A stretch of DNA of 64,000 bases, from NCBI GenBank assembly GCA_003833135.1, contig QZLH01000269.1:19626-83625 (forward strand). The letters are read 5' to 3'. Both the position numbers and the translations under genes were made by a program. The notes under the pieces were generated by a model. That model did no database searches. It was not told where the DNA came from and was given only the letters and a program-made list of their open reading frames with translations. Each line of letters starts with the position of its first letter. Positions within the stretch are counted from its first letter, which is position 1. Source of the DNA: Oehlia diaphana. Lineage: Eukaryota; Glomeromycota; Glomeromycetes; Glomerales; Glomeraceae. Shown here piece after piece: positions 35,521 to 48,113 of this stretch.

Positions 35521-36062
35521 ATCACTAAATTATTAGGAAGTCCAGTGACTATCCCTGATCAAAAATCGTAAATTTTACATTAGGATTTTTACATAAAATT
35601 AACGAAAATGTGTCCAATAACTGTTAATGAACAATTAACTCATTAATCAGTATAATCATAATATTTGCGGACAGTAATCAGACAATACTGTCTTATAACA
35701 GATCGTCACTAGTAATAAACTACATTTTATTAGTATTAACTTTATGATTTCAAATTAAATAAATTTAAAATGTATACTCTATACTGTATATATATATTAA
35801 AAGTTTAAATAGTCTAGTGGTTAGGAAAAATAAGTATTTTAAGGTCATAGGTTCGATTCTTAGGCAGTAAAATTTAATTTAATATTATATACAATAATAT
35901 TGTATGTATATATTAAATATCACTAAACGTCCATATACTTGAAATTTACGGTTTATGGACGTACATAATATAACGTCCAACCTGCGGAGGGTCTGTCAAT
36001 AGACAGTTAGTGGACATATGTCCAATAACAGTTGCTGGTCAGTCTGAAATTTAGTGATCACT
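35521..36062. mobile_element. Non-autonomous element with tRNA-like core
   Basis: ATCACTAAAT near 35521 and its inverse ATTTAGTGAT near 36050 bracket a segment that repeats GTCCAATAAC-type motifs and contains a hairpin (CGTCCATA...TATGGACG, about 35929-35961) and the tRNA-like sequence at 35803. Only about ten bases of the ends match perfectly, so the call is tentative. Confidence 0.4.
35803..35873 (+). repeat. Degenerate tRNA-like sequence (possible SINE head)
   Basis: Has a good A-box (TAGTCTAGTGGTTAGGA, 35810-35826) and B-box (GGTTCGATTCT, 35850-35860) at normal spacing, closest to Glu/Asp-type tRNAs. The acceptor arms do not pair and no proper anticodon arm forms, so it is not a working tRNA gene. 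Pol III promoter elements of this kind are typical of tRNA-derived SINEs. Confidence 0.5.
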
Positions 36063-36202
36063 AGAGCATGTACCACTTTATTTGAAATTGGCTATACAAA
36101 TATTGTTAATCATACTCTGTAAAAAATCTGATCCCGTGTTTTATCTTTCCATATTTTTCCGTGAATGTATCATTTTCATGGAATTTATAGCCTTAAATCA
36201 CT

Positions 36203-36217
36203 GAAAATTTTCATCTC
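36203..36217. repeat. Target-site duplication, left copy
   Basis: GAAAATTTTCATCTC, repeated exactly at 37366-37380 on the other side of the LINE. Confidence 0.85.
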
Positions 36218-37084
36218 ACGCGGATGACGAACTTAACAACCACGTTGACCTCCTTGCCAAAGCTGCTCAGTACACGAATCAACCTGCTGCGCCACCTTTG
36301 GGCTACATTTCCGCGCCATGTGTGCTTTTCTTTATTAATGATTTGCCGTTAGATGTTAATTTACGTTCAGCTTACAAAGACGTTTTCAAAGCTAAGCGCT
36401 GTCTCTCCTTGTGCCAATTGACACGTTTTGCCTCACTACTATGTCACCCTTCGCTCTTTGACTGGTCATGCATATGGGCTTGTCTAGTATTTGATCCTGG
36501 TCCTTTTGATCGTATTAACGGTCACATCTCTTTTTTTGCTTTTCGGCTTAAACTCCTGCTGGACACATTGCCTACTCTTAATCACCTTCAACAACATTGC
36601 CCTTCTATTTACGATTCATCATGGTTATGTCCTAGCTGTAACTCAGCTACAGAAGACCTTCAACACTTATGGGAATGTCCCTGCAACTTAACAGAATATA
36701 AACCTCGTTCAATGATCGAGCCTTGCTTGTTCTGCACTTTTAAAACTACTTTGCTGGATAAATTCTTACACACACCTGCATCTACTGTTCTCCCACAAAC
36801 CTTTGATCTGGATTTCATATCTTTGAATTGCTGGTTGACCACTTCTGGCTCTGTTTTGTATCATTGGCTCACTCGAGGCTTGATCCCTTTTTCTCTCACG
36901 GCATTTTTGCGTGTGCTTGGTTTTCTGATGCTCAAATTCTTGACGTTATTGCACCTGCTCTCAAGGACTTTCATTTAAAGAATTATGTGGAAATTTGGAT
37001 TTGTCACTCCATCCTTTTCAATGCCTGGGAAAAATCCAAAGGCATTACTATCTCTCAAAAACGATCTTTGATTTCTCAACAATG
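36218..37084 (+). pseudogene. LINE ORF2 C-terminal remnant (RNase H end plus Cys-rich tail)
   Basis: Reading starts inside the last RNase H motif (DELNNHVDLLAKAAQ, just after 36220) and continues through a Cys/His tail, LCPSCNSATEDLQHLWECP (about 36628-36684), that is usual in fungal LINEs. After about 36900 the frame shifts; the natural continuation (residues such as YVEIWICHS and WEKSKGI) is found in another frame to 37084. The reverse transcriptase and endonuclease are absent. It cannot make an active protein. Confidence 0.75.
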
Positions 37085-37365
37085 AACTACCACTTCTCCT
37101 GCGACCTCTTCTCCTTTATCCTCTTCAATGGCGTCAGTTTTCTCAGATTCCTGGGTTTTCTGGGTTTCCTCTTCTATAGTCCAAGGTGGTTCATGGATCT
37201 CATACTTGGTTCACTACTTTTAGTTTAGATTTCTTTAATTGTATGAGTCGTGAAGCTACTTTTTTATTTTATTTTAATTTTCTTATTTAAATTTAATGTT
37301 GTTCGTTTTTATTTTTTGATTTTAAAATTTTAAATAAATATAAAGTTATAAGACTGTTTAACAAA
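36218..37365 (+). mobile_element. 5'-truncated LINE (non-LTR retrotransposon)
   Basis: About 1.15 kb bounded by a perfect 15-base duplication. It begins inside the RNase H region of the polyprotein and ends in A+T-rich 3' sequence without a pure poly-A tail. It has much higher G+C than its surroundings. Length and truncation are typical of target-primed reverse transcription that stopped early. Confidence 0.8.
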
Positions 37366-37380
37366 GAAAATTTTCATCTC
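37366..37380. repeat. Target-site duplication, right copy
   Basis: Exact match to 36203-36217. Confidence 0.85.
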
Positions 37381-39038
37381 GCTAACACGGATATCCGTGA
37401 ATGTATCATTTTCTGTATCATTTTCACGGAATTTTTACAGAATACACGGAGAAATAATGGAAATATTCGGATAAAAATATTTTATAGGGATAACTAGTGT
37501 GATTGATAGAGTGAGCAATTTAATTTGAAATGCACATGTTGGCGTTTACGAATGGTTATAGAAGTAGATAGAAAATCATATTATTTAAATACCTTGCTGC
37601 CAGTTTCATTAACATGAGAATTACATTTTATCAATTTTTGATGATTGTAATAATACTTTAGAATTTGCACATAATGCTTTTTATAAACTTTCTTATTATT
37701 TAAATGCTATAAAATAACATCTTATCCTTCTCTTAATTAATACTAAAAAAGGGTAAGTGCATGTATTTGTTGTGCTAATTAAATATAGAATAATAAATTT
37801 CAATTCATGCAATAATAGTTATATTATATTAAGAGCTTTACAATACTTTCGGCAAAAACGTTCTGTCAGTAAAATAGGAATTCGGTAAAATGAATTTGGT
37901 ATCGGCAAATTTCCAGTTGGTAAAATGGCTTCGAAAAATAGAACCGTATTAAGATTTCACTGTTAGAAGAAGAAAGTAAGTTTAAAAGTGTGATGTACTC
38001 GCTCGAATAAAATACTAGTGACTGGCTGGTCGTATAATAACGTGAAGAGAAACAGAATCTGGTAAAAAATTTTTTTATTTTATTCATTTATTAGTTAATA
38101 CTGTCGGTTATAGGTTTGGTAAAAAGGTTAGTATTTGATAATAAGTCAAAACACTAACGTTACAAAAAGTTTAAAGTGTGAACTCCAAAAAATAGTCTCA
38201 AATACTCCTAAAGAAAGAAAAGTTAAAAAAATTAATACTTGGTAAATAAAAAATATCCAACATCATGAAAACTTACCATGTTTAACAAAAGAAATTAAAA
38301 ATAATGCACCCAAGCATCCATAAAAAGAAGGAAAAGGTATTTTTAAGTTTATTTCAAAGAAAAAGGATGAAATGCTTTTAAAGCAATAGTAGCTCATAAA
38401 AAAAAAGAAGCGAGAAAAAAAAAGTAAAACTTATCCCGTTCTTAAAAAGAAAATACTAAACTAAAGTGTCCAAGTGTTCCTAAAAAAGAGAAAGAGAGAC
38501 GTTTTAAAGTGTATTTCAAAGAAAAAAGGTGAGGTTTTCTAAAATAAAGGGCTAAAAGGGAAATGAAATGAGAGAATTATCATGCTACTGTCACATGGGA
38601 AACGGGATAAGTATTGTAAACTCCTGGAACAGATTACATTTTGGGATGTGATTTAAGTGATCTCGTTAAATCTATTGTTACTGTAAGAACTTTATTTTAA
38701 CCATTTTCTAATTATTGGGAAAAAGAATCATTCAATCTTACAACGAGAAACATCATACATAGTAATGGGCAGTTATGTGCATGATGCGTACAATGCGTAT
38801 AATGTAATTTTGGCCAAAATCGTATTTCTGGTAAAATTGTGTCTTAATTTTGCCCAAAATGCATAATGTGCACTATGCATATAGGGATTCCTTATTGTTA
38901 TGCCAGTTCTTGTATGCTTATAGAAAATAAGCGTATAGGTATATGGTAAGCAGAAGGATTAATGAATAAAATGTATATTAATAAATATAAGTGAACACGT
39001 AGTGAAATAAATTATATGAATTTATTAGTAAATGTATC

Positions 39039-39409
39039 ACTGTTGATCAATTTACGAAGGTTACACAATAAAACAGAACGAAATTTCAGTCAAATGCGAA
39101 TAGGGTATTGCACACACGGGCATATACACTCAGACGCAATATTGACTCACAAATATAACAAACTATAGGATAAACAATGAGATAATTTATTTAATAAATG
39201 CTTTATTAAAATATAACAGAATTATCTAACATTACATTGATTTAGAACGCATGTATTTATAATAAATAAAACCTATGCTAATCATGTTAAAAATATTAAA
39301 TAAATGCTACATATTTAACAAATGTAATATGTTAAATATGTGTTATATGTTGCATATGTTATATATGTTAGATATGTTGCATATCAGATATGTTAAACAT
39401 GTTTAACAT
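39039..39409. repeat. 371-base direct repeat, copy before gap
   Basis: Appears identical, base for base, to 39629-39999. The last part is a run of ATATGTTA-type variants. Confidence 0.9.
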
Positions 39410-39628
39410 NNNNNNNNNNNNNNNNNNNNNNNNNNNNNNNNNNNNNNNNNNNNNNNNNNNNNNNNNNNNNNNNNNNNNNNNNNNNNNNNNNNNNNNNNNN
39501 NNNNNNNNNNNNNNNNNNNNNNNNNNNNNNNNNNNNNNNNNNNNNNNNNNNNNNNNNNNNNNNNNNNNNNNNNNNNNNNNNNNNNNNNNNNNNNNNNNNN
39601 NNNNNNNNNNNNNNNNNNNNNNNNNNNN
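39410..39628. other. Assembly gap (219 N)
   Basis: Unknown bases. The open frames drawn across it are artefacts. Confidence 0.99.
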
Positions 39629-39999
39629 ACTGTTGATCAATTTACGAAGGTTACACAATAAAACAGAACGAAATTTCAGTCAAATGCGAATAGGGTATTG
39701 CACACACGGGCATATACACTCAGACGCAATATTGACTCACAAATATAACAAACTATAGGATAAACAATGAGATAATTTATTTAATAAATGCTTTATTAAA
39801 ATATAACAGAATTATCTAACATTACATTGATTTAGAACGCATGTATTTATAATAAATAAAACCTATGCTAATCATGTTAAAAATATTAAATAAATGCTAC
39901 ATATTTAACAAATGTAATATGTTAAATATGTGTTATATGTTGCATATGTTATATATGTTAGATATGTTGCATATCAGATATGTTAAACATGTTTAACAT
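39629..39999. repeat. 371-base direct repeat, copy after gap
   Basis: Identical to the copy before the gap. The same segment may have been placed twice by the assembler. Confidence 0.9.
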
Positions 40000-42849
40000 A
40001 TTAAACATTCGTAACATTTGCAACATTCATAACATGATCGTCAGTCACATGATTATTCGATTGACATTATTGTACAGTGAGGGTGTATGATATTAAAGTA
40101 CGAACTGTCTGGAATTAACGTTAACGCTATTACTTACAAGCGCATAACTTCTAAACTTTGTACACCCCCACTGTACGTTAAGGACGCCCATGCATATAAT
40201 GCACATAATGCGCATTATGCGCGTTATCAATCAAAATTTCCCATTTGCCCATTTCTAATCATATAACGCAACTGCCTAAATTCTTGCCTGATTTTAACTA
40301 TCAAATGCCCTAACTGTCAATGAGAATAAGACAACAATTACCACCTGAGTCTTTGTCACGACCATAAAATAGTAAAAATACTAAAATTAAAACTAATAAT
40401 AAAATTTAAAAAATAATAAAATTGATAAAATTAAAAGCGTTTGAAACTGAATGCTAATATAAATCAAAAAAGAATACTAATTATATTAATAAAGATAAAA
40501 TAAAGAAAATATACTAGTACTATAAAAAAAAATTTGATACAATATAAAGTATGTAGTTAATTAGTATAGTATGGTAATACAAATTAATACGGACGCTCAA
40601 AAAAAAAAAATTTTCAATTTTCCCGTACTCAGACGGGCCTTTAAAAATAAATTTACATCGTAACATCATTTACTTGTTCAACTTGAAAATATATCGAATA
40701 TATTATTGATATCTATATTTTCACTTTACTACTACTCTACTGTTTTGAAAAAGAAAAATAATTGTATTTTTATCAAAAAGAGGTATTTAAAATAAAAAAT
40801 TTAGGTGGAACTTTATCAAAATTCAACTAAGATGATTATAATGATATTAAGATAAAATTTAAGATCATAAAAAGTTCTCCAACCTTTCAGATTTTGAATA
40901 ATAAATTTACCCAAACAATAATAAAAATTTTATTACTTAAACTTCTTTAAATTATGCTATAAACCAAGCATTGCTTAAATTTCAAAACCTCACAACTTCT
41001 TAAAACAATACTGCACATTAAAAATGTTAGAAATAAATAAAGAATTGAAAATGATCATTAATTATACTAGAATATGTGATTTGCTAGGGGACTTCGTCCT
41101 CCAAATATAACATTTATAATTAAAAAAATTCTTTGATATAAATTAGTTGAATTGTATGTAAAATATTACCAAATAATAAAATTTTAATATAATTAGACCC
41201 TATAAAAAATTATGTTTTTAATATCAGAAAAAGATTACTAATGATCGTATATGAATTTTTTACGGATCACGAATTAAATAAGAAGCATTTTGTCCATATT
41301 CAGTTATTAGTAAATACATTTATATTTTCAAGTAATAAATTTTATTCACTTTGTTAAATGATACAAAAAATTACGAATTATTTTACTTTTAATTTAGAGT
41401 TAACTTGATAATGATTCCCAATTATTAAAAATGTACCGATCAGATTTAGCCGTATATTTATTATGCAAGCTATGCCAAAATATCTCTGAGAACAGAAATG
41501 CTGCCTTCGTATAGACGATTGTAATTTCACTATATCTGACAACATCTTTAATTTTGGGCAATGTAAATACTGTATAATCCTTAGTTATTGGATGATACAT
41601 TATTTTATTCTGAAAATTGATGTCAACAATTTACAGGATGCTAAATTGAGAGTTTTCTTTCTCGCGGATCTTTTTATCTTATTTAAATCTTTGACTATAA
41701 ACTTTAAGTTTTCTAGCATCCCTAGCCCATAACATAAATTCGGATGATGATTTGAAAGTTAGCAATCTTATATTTTGAAGAAGATTCTATTTCCAAATAA
41801 AGTAAAGAAATCTAGATTTATCTTTTTTTTTTAGAAAAAAAAAGATACAAACTGCGCCGTTATATTTAAAATCGCGTCATGTGAGATTTCTCTGTATGAC
41901 TGCCTAAAATTACATTTTCATGTGACTTTTGGCCAGAGTTATGGCACGAACTTAAAGTCATGTAAAAATTAAAGGATTGTGCGTTGAAGATCTAAACAAT
42001 GCAGTTTCTTTAACAAATTCAGTCGTTCGATGTAAGATATTTATTGAGATTTGTAGTAAAGTTTCGTACTTTATCATGTATACGCAGTGAAAAATAAGAC
42101 TCTAAGTTATTTATTACTTTAATGTGTTTTTTTTCACATCAATGTTCTTTCTTATTTGAACGAGTTTTAAAATTAGTATCTTAAGGATTTTTTTATTAGA
42201 CTAGTTTATTCTTATAGAAAATTTATCTTACATTGTAAACGATTTATGGATATTGTATGCATATAATATACTAGGTGATAATAGTTAAGTTATCTATCGA
42301 GAAAATCATAACACACAAAGAATTCTACCCAAAACATATGTTCTATATCGTAATACTGTTGCATTAATAAGAAATCTTAAACCTTATTGATTCTTAAAAA
42401 AAAATTACTTAGTGCATATAGTTGTTTGATCCTCCATAAATTTTCAATTATTATATTTTTTCGTTAAAAAATCGACTTTTTTTTTTGTAATAAATTATAT
42501 ATATAGTCTTTACAGCGACCGGTAACCGTCAAGTAATTAGTCGCTGAACCAAATTAATTTGCTCGAAACGATAAAGCTTATTTTATTAAGCTTAAATAAG
42601 TAAAAAATATATATATATAATTATCTAATTAATTTTAAAGCGTCTAAATCTATAATTTTAAATACATAAGTGTCACTGTACATAAATAAGTTATTGTTTT
42701 AAAAACTTAAAAATACAATTCGAAAATAAATAATTTAGGTTTAATTAATAACATAAAAGTGAAAAAATCTTAAAATTTTATAAATCTTAATTAGCATAAT
42801 TAATCTACAAAATTAAATATTATTAAAAAAAAAAATAGACGAATATTGC

Positions 42850-43392
42850 TTAAATGTAAGCATCTTTGTCAATATATTGATCAAAGATTTTATCGTAATG
42901 ATCACCTTCATCCGAAGGGAGTTCATTTGAACTTTCGTCATTCAAACGTACGTCTTTATGACAACGATCATCAAAAATTACTCGTAAACCCGATTTATGT
43001 TGAGTTTTTTCTACCGAACGTTGTACAATTTTTGTTCTTGGGGGACCTTTCTTGAGCAAACGTTCGTTGTTTGCGAATTCAATAAATGAATTCTTAAGGT
43101 CAACGGGTAAATGTCTCCACTTCTCCCCCGCTTTTATAGCCTTCTCTTGAGATGTTAATTTTGGATACTCTTTATCCAAAATTTTTTTATAAAACTTAAA
43201 AAAAATGATGTAGCCGTTTGAAGGCTTTTGGACCTTCTGTTCTGGTGGAGGAGGATCACTCCTGGGAAGAATGGGATGAATGGGATGAATATTTCGGGTC
43301 GAAACATGAATTGGTGGCATAATGTTCTTAATTGCTTTTTTTTGACCACGACGAAAATTTTGGCGAAGAATTAAACTTCTACAAGATTCCAT
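42850..43392 (-). CDS. HMG-box protein
   Basis: Single exon, 180 residues. A basic N-terminus (RSLILRQNFRRGQKKAIK) and a Pro-rich stretch precede a clear HMG box at about residues 58-115: KPSNGYIIFFKFYKKILDKE, EYPKLTSQEKAIKAGEKWRH (helix 2 with Trp), then LPVDLKNSFIEFANNERLL. The C-terminal 65 residues are charged and acidic at the end (DEGDHYDKIFDQYIDKDAY). HMG boxes of this kind bind and bend DNA in the nucleus; a sequence-specific (SRY/MATA-like) rather than chromatin-bulk role is an inference from the single box. It is the nearest relative in this window of the C-terminal domain at 33500-34213. No intron is needed. Confidence 0.85.
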   Translation of the reverse strand: MESCRSLILRQNFRRGQKKAIKNIMPPIHVSTRNIHPIHPILPRSDPPPPEQKVQKPSNGYIIFFKFYKKILDKEYPKLTSQEKAIKAGEKWRHLPVDLKNSFIEFANNERLLKKGPPRTKIVQRSVEKTQHKSGLRVIFDDRCHKDVRLNDESSNELPSDEGDHYDKIFDQYIDKDAYI

Positions 43393-46300
43393 TTTTATAG
43401 AAAATTTTCATAGTTAGTAGTTAGTAATTTTCGTGGAAAAACATGAAACAAAATAACCGACGCGTTTATTCATTACGTTTTCATCATTTAAGCGAAATTC
43501 TAAAAGGTGAAAAGGAAACTTATTAATTAAGAACATCAATAAGATTATTAGTAAATTAAAAACGCATATTTATAAAACATTTATTTAGACAAAAGAAAAA
43601 TGATTATTAAAGAATTCAGATTAATAATATATTTTAAAGCATACGTCTCCAATACACATTATGACGACAAAGATGCATATTTATCATTCAGATGCTTGCT
43701 TTTTATTTCCTCCAAGATTATTATTATTATCGGAAATCTTCCATACTTACCACAAACTTCTCATAAAAAAAAAATAATAAATCCAACGGGAAAAATAAAT
43801 TACGAAAATCCGTTAAGAAAAAAAAAAAAAGTGAAATAAATCAAACGAAAATATATATAAAAAAAATTACATGATAACATAATCATTAACCTCTACTTTT
43901 GTATTAATTACAAAATTTATTTTTGGAGAATTTGATGACACGCACAATGAATCGTGTAATATATCACACTGATTTTAACATAACTGAATTTCATTGATAT
44001 AAAAAAAAATTAGTCATAAAAATGTGATTTATTTTTCTAAAAAAAGAAACAAAATTAAATTTAAATTGCTTTTTATGCATTGCACCTAATAAATAATATT
44101 AGACATTCTACATACATATTTCAGACAGTATTTTTAATCAAAGGAAAATAGTTGTGAAAAAAAACTCTCAGTTACCTATAAATAGGAACAACATCAAATC
44201 CATTTTATTGGTTAATTATATACTCTCTTTTACTAAATATGTCCAAAACATAATTCAGCATTATGACACATGACCGAATTTAGAAATTTTAATAAAGTAG
44301 AAAAACAAAGATTTTACGTCTTTGTTGCGAATTTAAAGTGTGGCGCATCGAAAATTAGCCCGGTATGAATAAAATAATGGAACAAATATATCGAAATTAG
44401 GGTATATTGAAATGAGAATTGTTCGAATTATAAGTTAATTTCGCTACATCCATCGACATCCCTACTATTCCATACTATTCCTAAAATGTTATAAAATTTA
44501 TTAATGTAATATAACGATAAATTTATTAATAAATTTTGTATTCCAAGTATTTAATATAATAAACCCTGATAAATAAATGTATGAGAAACGTTTTAGGGTT
44601 AATTATATTTAACCGTGGTTGGTTAGTTACGTGAGTGACGCTTTTTGTATCTAGAAATTTGCCTCACTTAATGTAACACTATATCAAATCTAGAAACAAT
44701 GAATTTACATTTATATTATTTTTTTTAATACTCTATTAAGCATTATAGTGATAATCAATTGATGACAATCTAAAAATTTACGGGTATTTTACTCGGAATT
44801 GTGTAACAAAACAACTATACGGAGTTATTGTTTTAATATTCAAAGTTATGTGATGAATTCACGCCACATGATCATAATAACAATAATGGGAAACGCCACA
44901 CTCCAATTTAAATTACCTTCATTGATGCATTGATTTGATTTTGCAGAATTCGTTTATATTTCCATTTACGTTAATCAAGAAAATACTCGTTTTTAATAAC
45001 TGTTTGATTAATATTTATGTCATTCTTAATGGAGTACTGGATATTTAACCCCGGTAATTAAAATATTAAATGAAAGATGATAAAATATAATAACCGAAAA
45101 TTCAAGCATTAAAGAAGGTTAAAGCGCGTCTCTTATCATCTAGACTTGCCATTATCATAAATGCAGTTTATTTGAAAATTCCGGATATGAAATATTTTTG
45201 ATCAAAAAAAATTATGGTAAAAATTTAAGAGATTATGAACTTACTTTATTTGTTTAGCGAAATTCCCATGTGGGAGATTTAATTTCCAACTTTCTTTGAA
45301 AAAATATTGTTTCAAGTACTACAGTGCTACAACATTCATTAAATGCATTTAAAATAAAAATTCATTCTTAAATGTCGTTCAATAATTATTATTATTTTTT
45401 TTTTTTTTTTGCATACATCTAAAAAAAAAAAAAAAAAATTTGCTTTTTATATATAAATCTTGTAAAAAAAATGTCAGATTTGGACATTTGACGTGCTCAT
45501 CAGCTCATGATGTGATCGACATTTTACATTTTCTTTCTGGAAATGTTCGTAAATCAGAAAATGAAAGACTTGAATGTAAATAGATAGTGTAAACTAGAAT
45601 GACACTTGTTGTAAACTTGTAAAAACGTCCATGAATTGGAATCACATGTGATGATCCATTGACTTTAGTTTCTAACGTCTTATAGTGATCCGAAAATGGT
45701 TTTATTAACTATAAGTGGCAGTTATAAAAATATTAATTTCTTTGTTAAAAAAAAAAAAATATTATTAAGTAATAAACATTTAAGCACAAGGAATTCCCGA
45801 TATATCTCCATATTTCATAATATGACACCTTAACATAATTCTATGGTACTAATGTCGGACCGCTCAGAGAAGTCCGATAATTCAAACCTTAATTAGTGAC
45901 AATTTTGTAGATCAAAATTGACGAAACTACAATACTTCAAACATATTTATGATAAATAAATATCGTTTATTGAACTAAATCTGATTATCTATCGGAATAA
46001 CTTTACGGATACTTTTATGGAAACATAACAGTAAAATTTACGGAATTAAAAATATTTATCCTCCTATCTTTCCTATCTCGCGCAGAAAAATTTTGAAAAA
46101 AAAATGCTTTATTTACAAGTTCTATGTTTTAATTACATATTACTCGTACCGTATTGCACGAGATCCCCCTTAGTATAATAATATAAAATACTTGGTATGA
46201 CCCTGAGAGTACTATTTAATATAATAATCATTAAATATGCTGATTTTTATAAAATTTAATAAATCTACATGTTACGAATCTCATATGTTGAGAAATGGGT

Positions 46301-48113
46301 ACTCTTAATAGGAGATATCTTGTGCAGTGTGGTACAGTATGATAAGCCACGGGAGTAAAATTGTTAGTTTATGTTTATATGATATTCATGAGTTAATTCC
46401 TTATTAGCTTCATTATTCAGGAAAAGAAAGGAAGATGAAGAATTGCCCTGCTCTGCCCAAAGTAAAAAATGGTGAAAAGAGCCAAGAACGTTAGGGTTTA
46501 TAACAATTATTAAGTTAACTATCGATCTAATATCATTTACTAATAACTTTCTCGAATTATTAGCAATCTTTCACGAAAGAGATTTTATGCCAAATTAAAT
46601 TTTCAAATTAAACATAAAAGAACTGGCTTTATAAGATATTCATGTTTTATTTTAACTAGAAATCTAAGCGCACATATTTTGCTATTTATTTACTAGTTGT
46701 TATTATCAAAATTACCACTCATTTATGAACGATGTATAAAATATGAAAACATGTTAATTTTTTTGTGCACAGTTACATATAAATTTGTGCACAATTATAT
46801 GTTGATTAAAAATTTTTGTGCACATGAATTTTATATCCTGATAATAGGCTTTATTTATTAATATTGACATTCTCTTTAATGAACACTTTTGCGATACTAA
46901 AACTCTCTTCTTTTGTTGTCAGTCTTGATGCTTTTACGCTTAGTTTGCATATGAACTTTAGATTTTTTCAGGGCTTGAATTATTCATTATAACAGTAATC
47001 CTTGCTTTCATTAGTTTCTTTCCTGGCTTCTCTATTAATTTCAATATTGATACTTAAATTATATGTATAAATAATTATATTTAAAGTTTATTACTGATAT
47101 CGATAGGTCGTGCATAAATATAAGTGAATTCAAATCTGTAGAACAAAGATAGCGAATTAGATATGACGTTTTTAAAAAACATTTTATAATCAGACGTGAC
47201 GGCATGACAACCGGAAATTTCATATAACAATATAATTTTCATACAAATCCTAAAAGTATAAAGTCCTACGCTTCTCTCCAGACAAATACTGATGTCATAA
47301 TAATATAATGATTATTAAAAACTTTCACGTCATATTCATTTCTTTCATATAAAAGGTATGTTCTTAACTTTACTATCAATTTTGGTGATATTTCATCCAT
47401 AGCTAGCTGAACCAAGATCAACTGAAATGGAACCAATACAAATAATGCAGGAAGCTTATGGTTATTCAAATGGATAAACCCCGTTTTTGAAATGCTTCAC
47501 CTATTAATGTAAAATTCCGAAATTCGGCTCAAAACCTCCGAAGCCTCCGTAACCGAAACTTGCCGGTTCTGTTTTAATATTTTTACTAGAATTTATATGC
47601 GGTATTTAAAAATAGAGATGTTAATCATTTTGTTGTAATGTTGTACATTATTATAAATTTTACGTAATAATTATTTCATCAACCTGAACAGCTTCAATAT
47701 TATAATGACTATCTGAAACTCTTTTACCTTTGCTTGTATCGTAAATTGCCATATGGAGGTTATGGTCTACAACCAAATTTTATTACGCGCATTCAAATCA
47801 GCCAATCAATTCCTTTTTCGGTTTGATTACGGAGGTTACGGAAATTTCGGAGGTATCGGAGTTTTCGGAGATTTCGACTTACACGGTTGTGAAGAAACCA
47901 ATTTTCCAGCTTTGGATGAGTAGGTTTCCTAAAGCATTAATAATTTCATTTTTTTAAAACTATTTTATTCTTGAATATGACAATGACATTGTAAATATGA
48001 CGTCAATTAAGGGAATAACTCTCCTTAAGTTACTTAAGTTAACTCATTATGTCGAAACAAATAATATCAATGTGGGAGTTCTTAATTATACGGTAATACA
48101 TACAGTATATGTA
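43393..48113. other. Intergenic desert
   Basis: 4.7 kb with no supported gene. It includes an inverted pair of CTCCGAA-type repeats (47514-47880), three TTTGTGCACA motifs within 60 bases (about 46763-46826), and T/A homopolymers. Open frames at 43600 and 47266 are short and unsupported. Confidence 0.5.
47514..47880. repeat. Foldback pair of degenerate CCTCCGAA repeats
   Basis: The left arm (47514-47564) has several CCTCCGAA/CTCCGTAA motifs. The right arm (47815-47880) has the reverse complements TTCGGAGG and TTACGGAGG. About 250 bases separate the arms. It is probably a decayed foldback or MITE-like element. Confidence 0.5.

Larger units (their letters stand above)
36115..37489. mobile_element. 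CCCTATAAA-type MITE split by a LINE
   Basis: The left part (36115-36217) begins CTCTGTAAAAAATC and the right part (37381-37489) ends ATATTTTATAGGG, matching the termini of the other small elements of this type. Both halves contain CCGTGAATGTATCATTTTC. The LINE at 36218-37365 lies inside. Confidence 0.5.
34918..37948. mobile_element. Composite DNA-transposon-like element with nested insertions
   Basis: Ends are TACGGTACATTTCGCTGAA at 34918 and, inverted, TTCGAAAAATAGAACCGTA at 37948. Inside each end are degenerate tandem copies of ATTTCGCTGAAA (about nine at 34924-35066) and, in opposite orientation, TTCGGTAAAATG (about six at 37847-37940). No transposase is seen. The interior holds a tRNA-like element, a MITE and a LINE. 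A target-site duplication was not found, so the outer boundaries are tentative. Confidence 0.5.
38760..40256. mobile_element. hAT-like non-autonomous element
   Basis: Left end TAGTAATGGGCA and right end TGCCCATTTCTA are inverted with one mismatch. They are flanked by ATCATACA and ATCATATA, an 8-base target-site duplication with one difference, as expected for hAT. Subterminal sequence repeats ATGCGTATAATG/ATGCGCATTATGC motifs. No transposase is visible; the middle contains an N run with duplicated flanks, so true length is uncertain. Confidence 0.6.
37949..42849. other. Intergenic, includes hAT-like element and assembly gap
   Basis: Apart from 38760-40256, this is A+T-rich sequence without a supported gene. 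The block 38150-38580 repeats AAAGAAAAAGG/GTGTATTTCAAAG motifs loosely. The open frame 41400-41600 (minus) has mixed composition, but upstream reading is full of stops. Confidence 0.5.

Noticed and set aside
35803..35873. A functional tRNA gene
   Set aside because: A and B boxes are good but acceptor and anticodon arms do not pair; kept as a tRNA-like repeat.
39368..39758. Open frames running through the N gap
   Set aside because: They are mostly unknown bases and cannot be interpreted.
41400..41600. 66-residue minus-strand frame with mixed composition
   Set aside because: Upstream and downstream readings are full of stops and no related exon is present.
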